Shown: one piece after another, positions 1 to 12,327 of the stretch
Layout of the letters: each line of letters opens with the position of its first letter
Numbering within the stretch: the first letter of the stretch is position 1
Source: Periconia sp. R9002
Taxonomy: Eukaryota; Ascomycota; Dothideomycetes; Pleosporales; Periconiaceae
Direction of reading: 5' to 3'
NCBI GenBank assembly: GCA_023627715.1
Contig: JAMAHW010000003.1
Coordinates: 310,001-374,000 of the forward strand
Length of the DNA: 64,000 bases
The notes under the pieces: generated by a model
What the model was told of the DNA's origin: nothing
The model's input: the letters and a program-made list of their open reading frames with translations, nothing else
The model's database searches: none
Made by a program: the position numbers and the translations under genes

Positions 1-36
1 GATGTTGAGGAGAATCGCGGATAGGACAATCTTCAT
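1..36 (-). CDS. Possible N-terminus of a secreted protein, cut by the window edge
   Basis: Reading leftwards from an ATG at 36-34, the twelve codons left in the window give MKIVLSAILLNI: a Met-Lys start followed by a hydrophobic run. This is what the first half of a fungal secretory signal peptide looks like. Only this fragment is visible, so no family can be named. Short hydrophobic peptides also arise by chance, so this is a weak call that rests on the Lys plus uninterrupted hydrophobic core. Confidence 0.35.
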   Translation of the reverse strand, partial: MKIVLSAILLNI

Positions 37-995
37 GATGAGTACAATTGCACTTCTGCATGGCTGCTTCACTTCACCAGCTTCGGTGCTAACACAACAG
101 GGCGTAAATGTAGTTGCAGTGATGAATGGGATATCGTAAAGAGCGTGATGGTAGGGGGGAGGAACGGGGGAGAGTATGGAGGTTGAGGTAAGGTGAAGAT
201 GAAAATGCTGTTGAGGAACATGAAATAGGTAAGACAATGCTGATAAGTATAGTGACTGATTTGCGTGACTTTTGCCTAGTCATGTCTGGTTGCTCTTGCC
301 TTCTATTGAGTCAACGATCCATGTGGTGATGTCGTACGGTAGTCAGCATGCGTCATGTCTTTTGTCCTACTGTGAAACGCGCTTTCTGCGGCGACGCTTT
401 GACGCAGTTACGCTTCGAGGTCTGAACATACCTACAGAGGGGTGACACGCCGGGAGGGTATACATTAGGTTAGCTAGACCATGCGTTATTCAAAAATTAG
501 ATAACTATACTACGTAGGTTATGGAGCTTCTAATTCGTAGAACCTATTAGTCCTCCCGCTATGTGACTTCCCGGCGTATCACCCCTCTGTATCGAATGCG
601 AACGTAATTGTGAACTACTATAGAAACATCGATACATATATGATGACCACCCCGGCTTCTTAGCTCAAGCGTGACTAATAGTAACCAGTAGCCTAGTGAC
701 TAATTGTTTGATACTCTTCATCATCATGTGGGTTGGAGTGCACATTATATGTACATAGGTAAGCTTCTTCAATGTGGGGGAGGAGGTTGGAATGCATGAT
801 TAAAAAGTGATTTCATTTCGCATTTTGTAGACAGGCACGCAGCTCGCTTATATCTCCGCTACCTCACCACGTACAACCTCCACCCCAGTGTCATCCATCT
901 TTGATATCTGGTCGTGCAATGTGAAAAATGTTCGCTAAATCAATCCCTCGCCCGAATACCAAAAGAGTTAGAATGTTCAGACAGTTCTAGTCTCC
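37..995. other. Intergenic region beyond the COP1 3' end
   Basis: No convincing coding exon is seen. A 64-codon minus-strand reading frame at 89-283 starts with ATG but has low-complexity Ser/Leu composition and no recognisable domain. The stretch carries the MITE-like inverted-repeat element at 433-591, described separately. Confidence 0.6.
433..591. mobile_element. MITE-like element with TIRs and TA target duplication
   Basis: A 155-bp segment (435-589) starts with CAGAGGGGTGACACGCCGGGA and ends with its reverse complement, with one C/T mismatch over 21 bp. It is flanked on both sides by TA (433-434 and 590-591). TA duplication with short terminal inverted repeats is the hallmark of Tc1/mariner-derived MITEs. 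The interior has no coding capacity, so it would be non-autonomous. No second copy was noticed in this window. Confidence 0.75.
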
Positions 996-3900
996 TTAAC
1001 CAACAAGCCTCAACCCACTTGCCGGTGCTCCGATTTGGCAAACGTCACAAATCTTGCATACAGTGCCCTTGTACTTCGCATGGTATTTGGAGCCATCATA
1101 GGGACATGCAGCCGAAGGATTGCCCTGGTAAATTGGCGTGTATGACGCAGCACAAATCTCAAAATCGGCAAATTGATCAAAATCAATTTCGATGGCATCG
1201 GCAGGGTTCCGCTCAGCGATTGTTTTGACCCTCTTCGCCGTCTCCTTCAGCTTAGCATTGCCCGTCCTATCCAGTAAAGCGTTTGCGAAATTGAGCGCGG
1301 TGTTCAATTGTCGATTCTTGTTGGCAAAGTTCATAGCAGCAGAGAGGGGCAGTGACCTATGAGCACCTTCTAATTCAGGAACGGTGAAATACGCGGACAG
1401 TTCAAGTGCACGCTTCCGAGTATCTTCAGGAAGGCCGGAGATATCTGTAGCACCCTGTACGAGGGTACGTCGGGCAAGCTCAATAGACATAGCGAGAGTA
1501 TACTGAGCTGCGGTCGTGATAGCCTTCTTAGCCTGTATTTTATTGTCAGCGAATGTTCCAATTTAATCCCGAATGACATACCTCTGAGAGCTCTGCTTGC
1601 GATGAGACGACGTTGATGATCAACAAGTGAAGCAGCTTTTTGAACAAATCCACACCATCTTGCAGTTGGTTCTTCACCATGGCAGATTTACCCGGCTGCA
1701 GATAGGTGGACAGCACGGATTGTAGGTCTTGCGGAATGATTGGAAGAATCTTCCGGGAGTCAGTCTCGTTGATGGTTCTCCGCACGTAGTTTACTAGCGC
1801 CGGCATGTTTGGAGTAGCTGGCAGGAATGTCCTTGAAGCCTGGTATATCTCCTCGAAGCGTCCTTCCAGTGGTGCAAAATTGACGGCGCCTATTTGTCGG
1901 TTCAAGAGTTGCATAGCTGTCTCGAATGAGCCTGCGGCTACGTGATCTGCGGCCAAAGGCGAGTTTCGTGCCCAAAGATCTGCTTCACTGCTGCCTGCGC
2001 CGGCCTCTGCTCCTTCCACTTCGACGAAATCGTCTTCAGCTTCTGCCTCGCCATCATCACCCATGTCCCAGCCTCCAACGTCATCTTCCTCCTCGCCACC
2101 CAGCTCATCAACAGCGGCGGCAGGAGCTTCTTCGCCCAATAGATCTTCGTCACCATATCCGTTAGCGGCTGGCTCCTCGACACCTGCGCTGTCAACTTCG
2201 CCCAGCAGTGCTTTTTCGAACACAGTGGAGGAGGCTGCTCGTGTGGGCCAATTTGCTTTGTGAGTTGGAACAATGGGCCTAGGTGGTAGGAGAGCAGCAC
2301 CAACAGACGGGATATTGATCTGATCCGCCGTAAGACCACTCGCTTCCAGGATCGATTCAGCCTGCTCATCTAAGCCGTGAGCCTTTGCTGTAGCGTATGC
2401 TAGAGGATAGAGGTCAATTTCCTGGAACATCTCAATGCGATTTTGCACATCGCCAAGGTAAAGTGCGTTCTGGAACCGTGCAGTAACGTCTCCACGGTGT
2501 TCAGCGATCTTGGCCATACGCTTCAACTTCTCTTGATCTCCCGTAGACAGGTACAAGAAGGAAAGCTTGTCGAAGTTCCGCAGCTTTTGGTACGTCATCT
2601 CCACCACTTGATGGTTGCCATGTGCAAGTGCCTCGGAGCTCAAACGTTGCCAGAGTTTAGGTCGGTCGAGTTGCTTGGCCATCTCAACTGCAACATCGAG
2701 GTTGCCGCATTCGATAGCAAGTTCAAATCGCGTTTGAGGATCTTGCACGAATTGAAGAGCAATTTCGGGGTAGCCCTTCTTTTGGAGGTAGGAGATGATG
2801 CTTTGACCCACCAAACTTGAAGTTTTGATGATGTTCAACATTTCATCGTAATTGCGCTTGACCAACGCCAGCTTGAAACGGTATTCTGTAGGGTCGATTT
2901 GAAGGATTTTTGGCTTCGCTGCTCGATCTAAGCAGTACACATTTCGACCCTTGACCTTTACTAGGTATACTGTGTGCTCGAGAGTCCGCACAATACCGTT
3001 GTCGCCATTCATCAAGCTGTACTTAACGTGGTTCAGGGTAGAGTAAAGAAGAACACCGGCGTCATCCCAGGTGGCGCTCTTGATACGGATGGTCTCGTGA
3101 AGAGTGCTGACCTGCTCTAGATTTTTGGTAACAATGGTAACGTTGTGTTTGCTAAGAAGGGCAGCATGAAGGCCGTCAGAAGACCATACAACGTACTTGA
3201 CTCCATTAACAGCGAGTTCGGCAAGGTTCTTCTTCGCTTGGATATCGTAGAGGACAACGCTAGTAGGAGTGATTATCAAGAGATTTCCAGTACCGCCAAA
3301 ATAGATATCAATGGTACCAGCGGGGGGTTTGATGGTCTTCGTCGTGGAGTTATTAAGGTCTTTGATGTCAATTTGTTGGTTAGACTGACTAAAGACTGCG
3401 AATCGATTGCGAGCGACAAATACAGCGGAGTTTCCGGAGCCTCGCTTAGTGTCTGTGGGCTCTACAGCACCTGTAGCATCTCGGGGAAGGCTGATCAGCT
3501 CATATGTGCCGCCATCAGCAGGTGAAATGACAAGGATAGATCGCTCCGCGGGGTTGTAAGAGAGGGTTCGTGGAGGCATCCAGGCACTTCCAAGCTTCTT
3601 CAACGAAAGCATTGAAGGGGATTCAATGTTCTTCTGGAAATCATAAGACCGGACATGCTTCTCCTTTGTGATGTAGAAAAGGTTGTTCTGGTAGACGGCA
3701 GATGCAGGACGCTCACGCTCCAGTTTGAAGACCATGACTCCATTGTCATGGCCAGCGGCGAACAGGTTGATCTCCGGGTGGGCGGCAATTACCCAGAATC
3801 GGTCGTTTTCCCTCTTGAAAGACTGAACAGACGTTCGCCTGTTGAGATCCCAGACGCGAATGGTCTTATCCTCACCGACTGACAAAATCAAATCTTGATG

Positions 3901-5041
3901 CGGATGGAAGAGACATGCGGATGCATTCTGGAAATGTCCTCTGCATGTGTCGACTTCCCATGCTTTTGTTTCCGACATCCTCCAAAGCTTCACGAGACGG
4001 TCGTCACCCGCAGAGACAATCAGCGGGAGTGTCGGGTGAAAAGCGACCCAATTGACACCTCGGTCATGGCCCTCTAGAACAAACTTGACCACCGCATCCG
4101 TGTTTCCAAACATGTCTGCCTGATTCTGGTTGGAGCGCGCTACCTGGTCTTCGAAAGACATGGAGGTCGGCGCCGAGTGTTTCTTCCTCAATCCTGATAT
4201 ATCCCAAACGCGAACCGATTGATCGAGAGAGGCGGAAACCACGAGGTCCTCTTTTGGATGGAACTGCGCACACATTGTGTAGTGGTTGTGGCCAGTCATG
4301 GTGCATACTTGGCAGCGTTAGATGATATAGTGGTATAGTGGGAGTGTCGAACTTACTTAGCGATCCTGCAAGCGACATGTTAGCAGTGAGACTATTAAAC
4401 GCATATATGAACGTGGTACTTACTGTTTTGCCAATTCCAGATGCGAATGGTCTCTGTCAAGGTCGCGGTCAGTACTGCATATCATGGCTATTCTAGCGCC
4501 AGCTTACGGTCATCGGAGCTACTCAATATCCATGGAAGCTCATGGTGGAAGAAGACGGTGCGGACATAATCCAAATGTCCGTTGAGAGTGAACAGACACC
4601 GGCGCGTCTGGTAGGACCATACTTTGATTTTGTAATCGTCACCGCCGGATACGAACCTATCTAGTCTCAGTATCCAGCTGTGGTAACCTCGCATGGGGGA
4701 TGTAGAATGCTCACAATGGCTGCGTCTTGTGGAAATCTATGCCACGAACCGGGCCGTCATGTTCTTCGAAGCGATCGATAAGGGTGCCCATGCGGTAATC
4801 CCACAATTGGATTGTGGAGGAATGTAGCGACACGAGAATCCACGGCCTGAGGCGGTCAGCAGGGGATTTGCAAATCGGATTGCAAGCGCATGGCTACCTC
4901 TTTGGGTGGAAGGCAATGCCTTTGGCCCTCGAGGACTTGGACTCAAACTAAACGACAATTATTAACTCTTTGCATATTCAGGCTTGTTTCACCGGGAGCT
5001 CTATGTACCTTGGTCAACATATTCGGGGATGTGGAAGACAT
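996..5041 (-). CDS. COP1: Coatomer subunit alpha (alpha-COP)
   Basis: Encodes the large alpha subunit of the COPI coat, which binds KKXX cargo and drives Golgi-to-ER and intra-Golgi retrograde transport. The N-terminal ~330 residues hold WD40 repeats with repeated GH...IKVW/IRVW signatures. They are followed by a long helical-solenoid middle region and an acidic linker (Glu/Asp-rich around 2000-2170). The C-terminal domain ends with paired cysteines ([11 protein letters not shown]) and the typical ASGLRLVG tail. The start at 5041 gives [21 protein letters not shown], the usual alpha-COP beginning; a GT-AG intron follows after codon 11. Several short introns lie near the 5' end and one near 1536-1582. 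Predicted length is about 1200 residues, normal for the family. It is divergent from the gene starting at 6539. Confidence 0.96.
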
Positions 5042-6538
5042 GGTGAAGAGGGAGAAGCCGCAGCCCCCGTTGGCGTGCGGAGACGTTCAATCGGGGAAGT
5101 CAATGACGCAGATCAGGGTGGGGTATAGGGAAAGGAGGGTTTCGAGTGTGGCGGGCGGGTGAATTGTACTGTTGCTGCGTCTTGAGCTGTTGCTGATGGG
5201 CCAAATGTTCACAATATGTGGCCATAGAACGGAGAAGGTATGGGCTTGGCAAGCTAGTCGATAAAAAGAATAGCGCACCCCTACTCCCCCGCCATCACGT
5301 GTTCAATGCTGGATACCGCACATGGAAACCCCAGCGCGCGCAATGACCAAGTAGGTACGTATGTATGGAGGTACGCACATCAATTGTTACATGCTCTGCT
5401 CATGGTCCCACATACGCATGTACATGTACACATGTACATATGTGTGTATATCCACGTGTGTGCGGTGCATCACTGTCGAGGGCCAATGCTCGAATCTGTA
5501 AGTAAATGATAATCCTTTGGGCACTTATGTAGACCAAGGCAGCGGTTCGGGAGTGCTATTCTCGTCACAAGAGCCGCACAGCACGACACACTTGGTCTGA
5601 CTCGGCAGCCAACTTCTGAGACGATAGCCACCAACAAAGACGCAGATTCGCCTGGTAAGGTGCTCCGCTGCGTGGCCGGCCGGTGTCCTCTGACGCAGTC
5701 GCATACATATTACACGCACAATATTGCTCGGGACCACGATTGGATGGCATTGGGCGTGCGGACGCAAGGTGAGATTATCCAAGTCTGCGCTGGCAGACAG
5801 CGGCCGCTAATCGTCGACCACGGCAGCAGCGTGAGCAGGGAGCGAAGAAAAAAAAAAGTCAAATCTGCATCTTGACCCGCTCGCCTACTCTCCGGCCAGC
5901 TCAGCATTGCACCTGCAACCAAGATTCGCAGCTGAATATCTGGCTTGCCTTCCCGCACCACCACGGGCTCTTTTCCCTTCCCCTCTTCTCACAGGGAACA
6001 CTGCAGGCCTGCCTCTCTTCCTTTGTGTCCTTTGCTGCTCACCACCCCTCCATCCCGCCACCACCCCCCAACCCACTCCAGCTCTACCGAATTGAACGCA
6101 CTCTGTGGCTAATCTGGTGCCCCCCGACCTGCAATTCTTGCATTGCCGCCTGTGCCCGTCTCCATACCTCCATACCTCCACCTGAGGTATACCGCTGTCC
6201 TGTACCTGTACCGTACACGATAAGCCAAGCGTTGCAGGGTTTGTCCTGTCAAAGTCCTCCCACTCTTCCCGCCCATCACTGGTCGCTCAGAACCCGCAAT
6301 CAAACCTCCCCCCCAAACATACCCGTAGAAAATGATACTGTCCGCAAAACCCTCGCCTCACTTATCATCGCACATCAGACCTCTTCGTCGCACCTTGATT
6401 CCTTGAATTGTCCTATTTGGCAGCAACCCTGCTCCGCTATCGCCAGCGGCCACTTTTTTTATATATACCAACCCACCAGCCTCGCGGGGCTTCGTTTTCC
6501 GGTGAACACCCCCGACACCACTTCCACAACTTTTCAAG
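5042..6538. promoter_or_regulatory. Divergent intergenic region between COP1 and the gene at 6539
   Basis: A 1.5-kb region shared by two divergently transcribed genes, so it must hold both promoters. It contains a 43-nt alternating purine-pyrimidine tract at 5409-5451. From about 5930 to 6530 there is strongly C/T-rich sequence on the plus strand, typical of filamentous-fungal core promoters and long leaders. Open frames here (for example 5872-6585) are Pro/Ser/Thr-rich translations of the C-rich DNA and are not called as genes. Confidence 0.6.
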
Positions 6539-7507
6539 ATGGAGACGACCACCGACCGTCTTCCGGCAGCCTATGTCTTTGCTGATGGCCAGCCAACCTC
6601 ACCGCCCATGACTCCTGGTGCGCGCGCCCACTCGCAACCTCGATTCCCTCCCCAGACGAGCCAAACCTCTCCGATATACAAAAAAATGAACGGAATTGCA
6701 CAGCTAGCGCAATCACCCCCATTGGAATTCATCGCCCCCATTGGAAACGGACCAGGATTCAACTTCACCCGATTGCAAGCCCGAGAGAACTCGTCCCGCC
6801 CATCCACAGCCTGCGCCACCACCCCTCAAGACTCGGAAGAAGAAGAAGACGACGAATCCGACTCTGACCACGAAACCAAGCAACACGCCCTACCCCAGCA
6901 TCACCATCACCACCACCCAGGACCATCCCGCCGCATCGAAGAAGCCGACGTCAACTTCGTCCTCGAAGAACTCAACAGCAGCGACGCCGGGTACGACAGC
7001 GACGTAGAAGTGGTGCAACCAGACCACTTCTCGGACGCCAAGAGCGAGCGCAGCGAAGGCTTCCTCGAGAAATTCAAGGAAATGCAGGTCCTCGAAGGAT
7101 CCTCGGACGAGGAGGAGCGCGAGCGCATCTACCGCCGCAAGAAGAAGCGCTGGAGCGCCGGCATCTTCAAGCGCAGCCACAGCCAGAGCATCGAGGGCGA
7201 CTCGAGCTACTCGGACAACGACCCTCTCGACGACGTCGACTCGACCGCTCGTCGCCTCCGCCGCCGCGTCCGCGGTCCCACGGACCGTCGCGCCTCCCTT
7301 GTCTTCGAGGACCGCGGCTTCTCAAACTCAAACAATATCGCCGAGGTCGAGGAGCCCGAGGAGGGCTGGATCTTGCATTCAAAGGGCCCCCCGTCCATCC
7401 CCTCGGATGATGCTTTCACACTCGATGAACTCCCGTTTTGGGAGGTCGAGGAGACGGAGAGTGTTGGCGAGGAGGCTACCATGGATGTCGAGTATGAGTC
7501 TTCTTGA
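6539..7507 (+). CDS. Conserved hypothetical acidic protein, 322 aa, His-rich tract
   Basis: A single-exon frame starts at ATG 6539, directly after a C/T-rich leader, and ends in TGA. The N-terminal ~90 residues are Pro/Ser/Thr-rich. Next come an acidic stretch (SEEEEDDESDSDHE), a run of seven histidines near residue 125, and a better-structured middle (VNFVLEELNSSDAGYDSDVE). A basic patch around residues 200-215 (RRKKKRWSAGIFKRSHSQS) could be a nuclear localisation signal or phosphosite region. The C-terminus is again acidic. No enzyme motif, signal peptide or membrane segment is visible. The mix of a disordered acidic body with one basic patch suggests a nuclear or regulatory role, but this is inference only. 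Confidence 0.8.
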   Translation: METTTDRLPAAYVFADGQPTSPPMTPGARAHSQPRFPPQTSQTSPIYKKMNGIAQLAQSPPLEFIAPIGNGPGFNFTRLQARENSSRPSTACATTPQDSEEEEDDESDSDHETKQHALPQHHHHHHPGPSRRIEEADVNFVLEELNSSDAGYDSDVEVVQPDHFSDAKSERSEGFLEKFKEMQVLEGSSDEEERERIYRRKKKRWSAGIFKRSHSQSIEGDSSYSDNDPLDDVDSTARRLRRRVRGPTDRRASLVFEDRGFSNSNNIAEVEEPEEGWILHSKGPPSIPSDDAFTLDELPFWEVEETESVGEEATMDVEYESS

Positions 7508-8336
7508 TTTGCCCTCCCCATATCTCGTAACCCTTTTTTTTCTCGTTTCAACGAAGAATGAACGACGATGTTTGTTTTCTCTTCTTTCGTCATGCATGAT
7601 GATGGTGCTGAGCATACATACATACATGTACCTTACCTTTACGATTCAACCACGAAGTGATGAACCGAAACGATCATGACCTTCATCTTCATACTTTATC
7701 TTCCCTTGTCATCTTATCTGCATTCTTTGGTTTTTTTTTACATGCGCGCACGTGGTTAATTTGTTTTCGAGGTTCTACATCAGCGTTTGCGTCTTTTTTT
7801 CTTCTTCTGATGAACATAGGTAGCGTAGCGTAGCACTCGGGAGGGAAGGGGAAAAAGCTTTGCAACATTCTGTTAGTATGTAGCTCGGCTCGGCTAGGTG
7901 GCCTTATACCAATTCGTTTTTCTATATATTATCATGATGAAGCTTATGTGTTCGTGTTTGCTTATTTCGTTTTCGTTTTTATATAATTGGAATATATGCT
8001 CGTCGATAGATACTCGTGAGTTAGGAGTTTGAGCATGGTGAGATGAAACATGTGACTGTTTCATTCAGGCAAAGAACCCCCAGATAAGGAATATTGGTGA
8101 TGATGGGGTGAGGTGAGGTGAGAAAGTGGACTAAAATATGTTTATTTTGTTTACTTTGTATTTGCTTTTGGGAATATGCATATTTCCATCCCCTACCTAC
8201 ACTTTCTTACGCACACACGCGGGGGCGAGGATGATGTCGTTACGCTCATGCATCAAAGCACGTAGTGCGATGGATCTCACCTCAAAGTCTTCCAAATCCC
8301 ACCCAATCCACACCCTCCCCATCCCCACCTCTCCAA
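7508..8336. other. Intergenic 3' regions of two convergent genes
   Basis: T-rich tracts follow the stop at 7507, and the 3' end of the tyrosyl-tRNA synthetase gene lies to the right, so this is the shared 3' flank of a convergent pair. No further exon, RNA gene or repeat is seen. Confidence 0.6.
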
Positions 8337-9881
8337 CTACTTCTCCCCAATCCCCAAATTCGCCACCGCCTCCGCGCCCCCATCCGCACCAACATCCACC
8401 TGCGCTTTCCCCTCACCCTCAACATGCCCATCGGGCTTCGCCTCCACCTTCTTAGCCGCACCGGGGTATCCCGTCCCCTTATCCTTCTTCTTCTTTTCCT
8501 TCTTGGGCGGCGCCGGGGGTGGTGGGTAGGCTTTTACCTCGACGTCCTTCCATGTGGCCGAGGCTTGGAATTCGGATTGGACTGGGGCGAGGAGCTGGAT
8601 GAGGGCTTCTGTTACGGCGGGTTTGAGGATTTGGGGGGAGAGCTAAGGGGGTGGTGTTAGTTTCTTTTTATTCATGTTTTGGGGGAGGGGGGTGAGATGG
8701 GATAGGCATAGGGAGGATAGGAGGGAACTTACGACATCGTTTTTGTAGTCCTCGTGCATGGAAGCAATGTCGGTGTAAACAAGAGGTTCCGCGTCTCTCC
8801 TCTCGACGACGAATTTAGGGGTCCCATGACGCAGCTCGCCGGCCGGGAGGAGCACGTACTCGACGAAACTCAAGATACCGTTGTCCTCTACGACTTTGGG
8901 CGGGGCAAAGGCCTTTTTGAGCTTTTTCTTGATCACGTCTGGGGTGTCGAGGATGTCGATTTTGGAGTCGGGGTCGCTGGAGCTCATCTTGCCGCCCTGG
9001 AGACCAGGAACCATGGGGTTCATCAAGTGCGCGCGCTCCTTGTAGCCGATCTTGGGCAGGACGTCCTTTGCGAGGGCGAAGATCTTGCGCTGGTCCACGC
9101 CGCCGAATTGCACGTCTACGTCGAGGTACTGCTCGTCGAGCGCTTGCATGAGCGGGTAGAGGAGGCCGCTTAGTGGGGCGTTCTCGGTTTGCTTGACGAC
9201 TTCGGCGCCGGCCTTCTTTGCGTCGTGCTCGCTGGTGATGCTGGCTAATCTGAGAACGTCCATCATGTATTCTGGTGTCAGCTCGAACTTGGAGCCGAGG
9301 ACGAATTCGAGTTTGTTGATGGGCACGCTGCAGGCTTTGAGGAGGGCGGTTATTGCGAAACGGTAGTATTCGGCGCGGTACTTGACGAGCTCGATGGGCG
9401 CTTTGAGGTTATCGAGGAAACCGTGGATATCGGCGAGGAGGATCTTGACGTGACAGCCCGCACGAAGGAATTGAGCGATCTTCAAGATAGGGACAAACTA
9501 ATAGCTATCTTTTAGCACTCCTTTATATAACTTGATCCAGGCTTTAGTTAATTTAGAATGTAGTCGTATACGTACATATCCACAATGCGGTCGCCCTGTT
9601 GTTGCAGTGCCCCAGTAAATCTTCAGACTCTCTCCCTTCTCCACGACAGCATCCATGATCTCTGGGTTCAACACCTCTTTCAGGTTGACCTTGATCAGAC
9701 TCATCTGTTCTTCCCGCGTCAAGGGCTTGTCCGTCGTTCTGTCCACGGCTTCCGATTGTTTTTTCTGCAGTCTCGCTTTGGCATCTTTTAATTGCGCTTC
9801 TAATTCCGCCATGTTCTTCTCCAGGAGTGCGATCTCATCCTGGATTGCGGCCGCTGAGCCGCCCGACGTCGAGTCCGCCAT
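8337..9881 (-). CDS. TYS1: Tyrosyl-tRNA synthetase, cytoplasmic
   Basis: Charges tRNA-Tyr with tyrosine. Three exons (9576-9881, 8733-9497, 8337-8642) with GT-AG introns give 458 residues. Residues 1-45 form a charged coiled-coil-like extension. The class I HIGH-equivalent (GRPHCGY, residues ~96-102) sits at the end of exon 1 and continues into FVPILK in exon 2. LYPLMQALDEQYLDVDVQFG and the signature GGKMSSSDPDSK (~residue 273) are the tyrosine/ATP-binding elements of the eukaryotic/archaeal TyrRS type. The last exon is a Lys-rich tail (PPKKEKKKDKG) with a Gly/Ala/Asp-rich end. The start at 9881 is the only upstream in-frame ATG before the conserved domain. The protein lacks the EMAP-II-like C-terminal domain of animal TyrRS, as expected for fungi. 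Confidence 0.96.
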
Positions 9882-10461
9882 AGTGGGGAGAATGTGGATT
9901 GCGCGACGGGGTGTGGGACCTTGTTGAACACAATTGCGTAAAGTTGAGAATGCCCGGGGCCGGAATGCTGGCTCTTGAGGTCCTAGGAACCGTGCTTCTC
10001 GCGGGGATATATTTGTAGCTTTTGGTGCTGGAAAAATGCTGCGGCGATGAGTCTAAGCGGGGCAGAGTCATAGTGTGAGAGGACCCCCGCGGTGTGCTCC
10101 CGCCAGCCCACCAAGGCTAAACACGACCAATCATGTACTACATCTACGATTGCAGATCTGTCCAGACAAGACAATCCAAATAGCTTCAGTATAGTAGTAG
10201 CGGACTGTGACTAACATTCACTAATGAAGATTACATAACAATGTGCCTCATGGGAGGTTACATTCATATATGAACAACCACACTGATTTGTTCTACATCA
10301 AGGAAATTGCGACTTTTTGCCCAACTCCGAACCAGCCATGCTACCACATGACTTTTCCACTCTCATCCATGCATGGCTTCTTCGTGTCCTAGCAGCCCTC
10401 TGCATCTTTCCACGCCGCCGCTTTGTTTACGTGATTGCGTTCAAGCACGAAACAGGCGACT
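9882..10461. other. Intergenic region between TYS1 and the OST1 3' end
   Basis: This is the 5' flank of TYS1 and the 3' flank of OST1, both on the minus strand. Nothing recognisable beyond short unrelated open frames. Confidence 0.55.
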
Positions 10462-12010
10462 TTACGCCGTCTTCTTCTTGCCAATGCTGGTATCAATGTT
10501 TCCAAGCACCCATGTTACTCCAAATACCGCGAACAATCCTAGAGTGAGAACAATTGGTTTCCTGAGGCCAGCCGTCCAGGGATAGTCATATGTAACAATC
10601 AAATCTCGGTCTCGGAACTCGTCAACAACATTGATAGCGGAAAGCTCCAACGTCGGCCTGCCCAAAGTATCCATGAAGGTTTTATGCACACTAGTCTTGC
10701 TATCGACAAGAGCAACCGTAGTGGAGTACTTGACGTTGGTGGCTCCTTCGGGGAGGATAACGCGAAGGTTCACACGAGCATAGGCGATGCCTTCACCGAT
10801 GCGGGGACCTTCTAGGAACGGAACCTTAAGAATGTAAGACTCGCCTGTGGATAGCTTACGTAGGTAAGAGCTCAGGTCAGCATTCCACCCAACGCGGAAG
10901 CTGTACTTCCAGCCTCCGAAAATTGGATAACGGGGTTTCAATTCAAGTAGAGCCTCCTTCTTTCCGGGGCGGAAGCGGGAAGTCGACACGTTGCCGATAT
11001 CATCCGTAAAGTAGGGATCCACAGCTCCGGGATGAAGAGGAACTTTGAGTTCTTTGAGCGCAGAGGAGGGCGGATTTAAATATTGTGTCTTCTGCCACTC
11101 CACTCGCGAGAAGTGATTCTTCAACTGAGCACCCTGGTTGGTGAGCCAGTATCGCTCCTCCGATGCCAAATTGCCGCCCCAGTGTGATACCTCGAGATCG
11201 CGCTCAAGTAGGGTGGCGTGGATGAGCGGCTTGGTAAACTCATACCGCACGCTAACGAATTCCTCTGCACCAGCAGGAATATTGTTGTACGGGCCATAGT
11301 TGAAGGTGGATCCTTGCTTTTGTGGGTCGGCCTTCTTCTCGGCGTTCAACTCTGCAGGCAGAGTGGTATAGTCAGGTACATCGCCGCTGGGGAATTTGAG
11401 CTTCGTCTTTTGTTTTTCGGTAACATAAGCAGAAGGGCTATAGGCGCTGAACGTGTATTGTACGTATTGCCTATCAGACTGGCCAATCTTGGCAGGCATG
11501 GGCGAGAGAGCGGAGAGGATGGAGTAGGAAATGCTCAACGTCTGCTGCTCCTTGGGCGCAAGCGGTGTTGGGAGATGGATGAGGAAGAACTCAGTATCGC
11601 TGTTCAAGGCTGTTAGCATGTATTAACACCCCGGATCGAAAAGCGCTATAACTCTACCTCTCAGTGTCTAGTCCTACCACCTCCACCTTGAAGGAGCCTT
11701 TCTCAGCATTCTTCTTATCCCGTACTTCCAATCCGCCAACTCTCGACAACAAGCTCGTCTCGAAAGGAAGGTAGTATTCGGACTGCGGCTTCGAGTCTAC
11801 GTTCTCGACGATGACATTGATGACTTCCCGAGGGTACGCCTTATCCAGGTTTATGTTCCGGACCAGATTGGCGTTTTTAAAAACTTGGGGTGGTTTAAAA
11901 GTGCTGGGTAGCACCGACCGTGACAGCAACGGCTGCGAGTCGTTTAACTCAGCGGATGTGAAACTCGACAAAGCTGCTATGCAGCTGGCAAAGAAGGCAA
12001 TTGACCTCAT
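10462..12010 (-). CDS. OST1: Oligosaccharyltransferase subunit 1 (ribophorin I)
   Basis: Subunit of the ER oligosaccharyltransferase that N-glycosylates nascent proteins. Two exons (11658-12010 and 10462-11599; 58-nt intron with the split serine codon AG|C) give 496 residues. Residues 1-20 (MRSIAFFASCIAALSSFTSA) are a cleavable signal peptide. The lumenal part carries ribophorin I hallmarks such as VRYEFTKPLIHATLLERDLEVSHWGG and IVTYDYPW near the end. A single transmembrane helix (PIVLTLGLFAVFGVTWVLG) is followed by a short cytosolic tail ending KKKTA, a Lys-rich ER-type tail. Length and topology match the family. It is divergent from the pseudouridine gene, with 317 bp between the start codons. 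Confidence 0.96.
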
Positions 12011-12327
12011 CTTGGGCAGCTGTTACTCTGCCCCGGCATAGATGAGGATGATGGGTTGTGGAGAGAGATAATGGCAGGCTTGACGGGTTTCGTGGATGCT
12101 TGCGACTGTTGGAGCTGATGCGTCGTGTCCACTTGATTCTGCCGGGCGGTGATTCGTCTATCTCCGCTCCGCTCCGCGTATCATGCCTCACGTACGCCAA
12201 GTTCTCCGCTGTACTCACCTATCTAGATACGGCCTAGATTTCGGGCAGTTACAGTTTGTATCAATCGAATTTACGGCCACGAAGCTTCTTCTTCCGATAA
12301 CAATCACCAACATTTTATCTAGATACG
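12011..12327. promoter_or_regulatory. Bidirectional promoter, OST1 / pseudouridine enzyme
   Basis: 317 bp separate the ATGs of two divergent genes, so both promoters must lie here. It contains a short CCGCT-type tandem (about 12160-12178). No specific operator is recognised. Confidence 0.5.
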
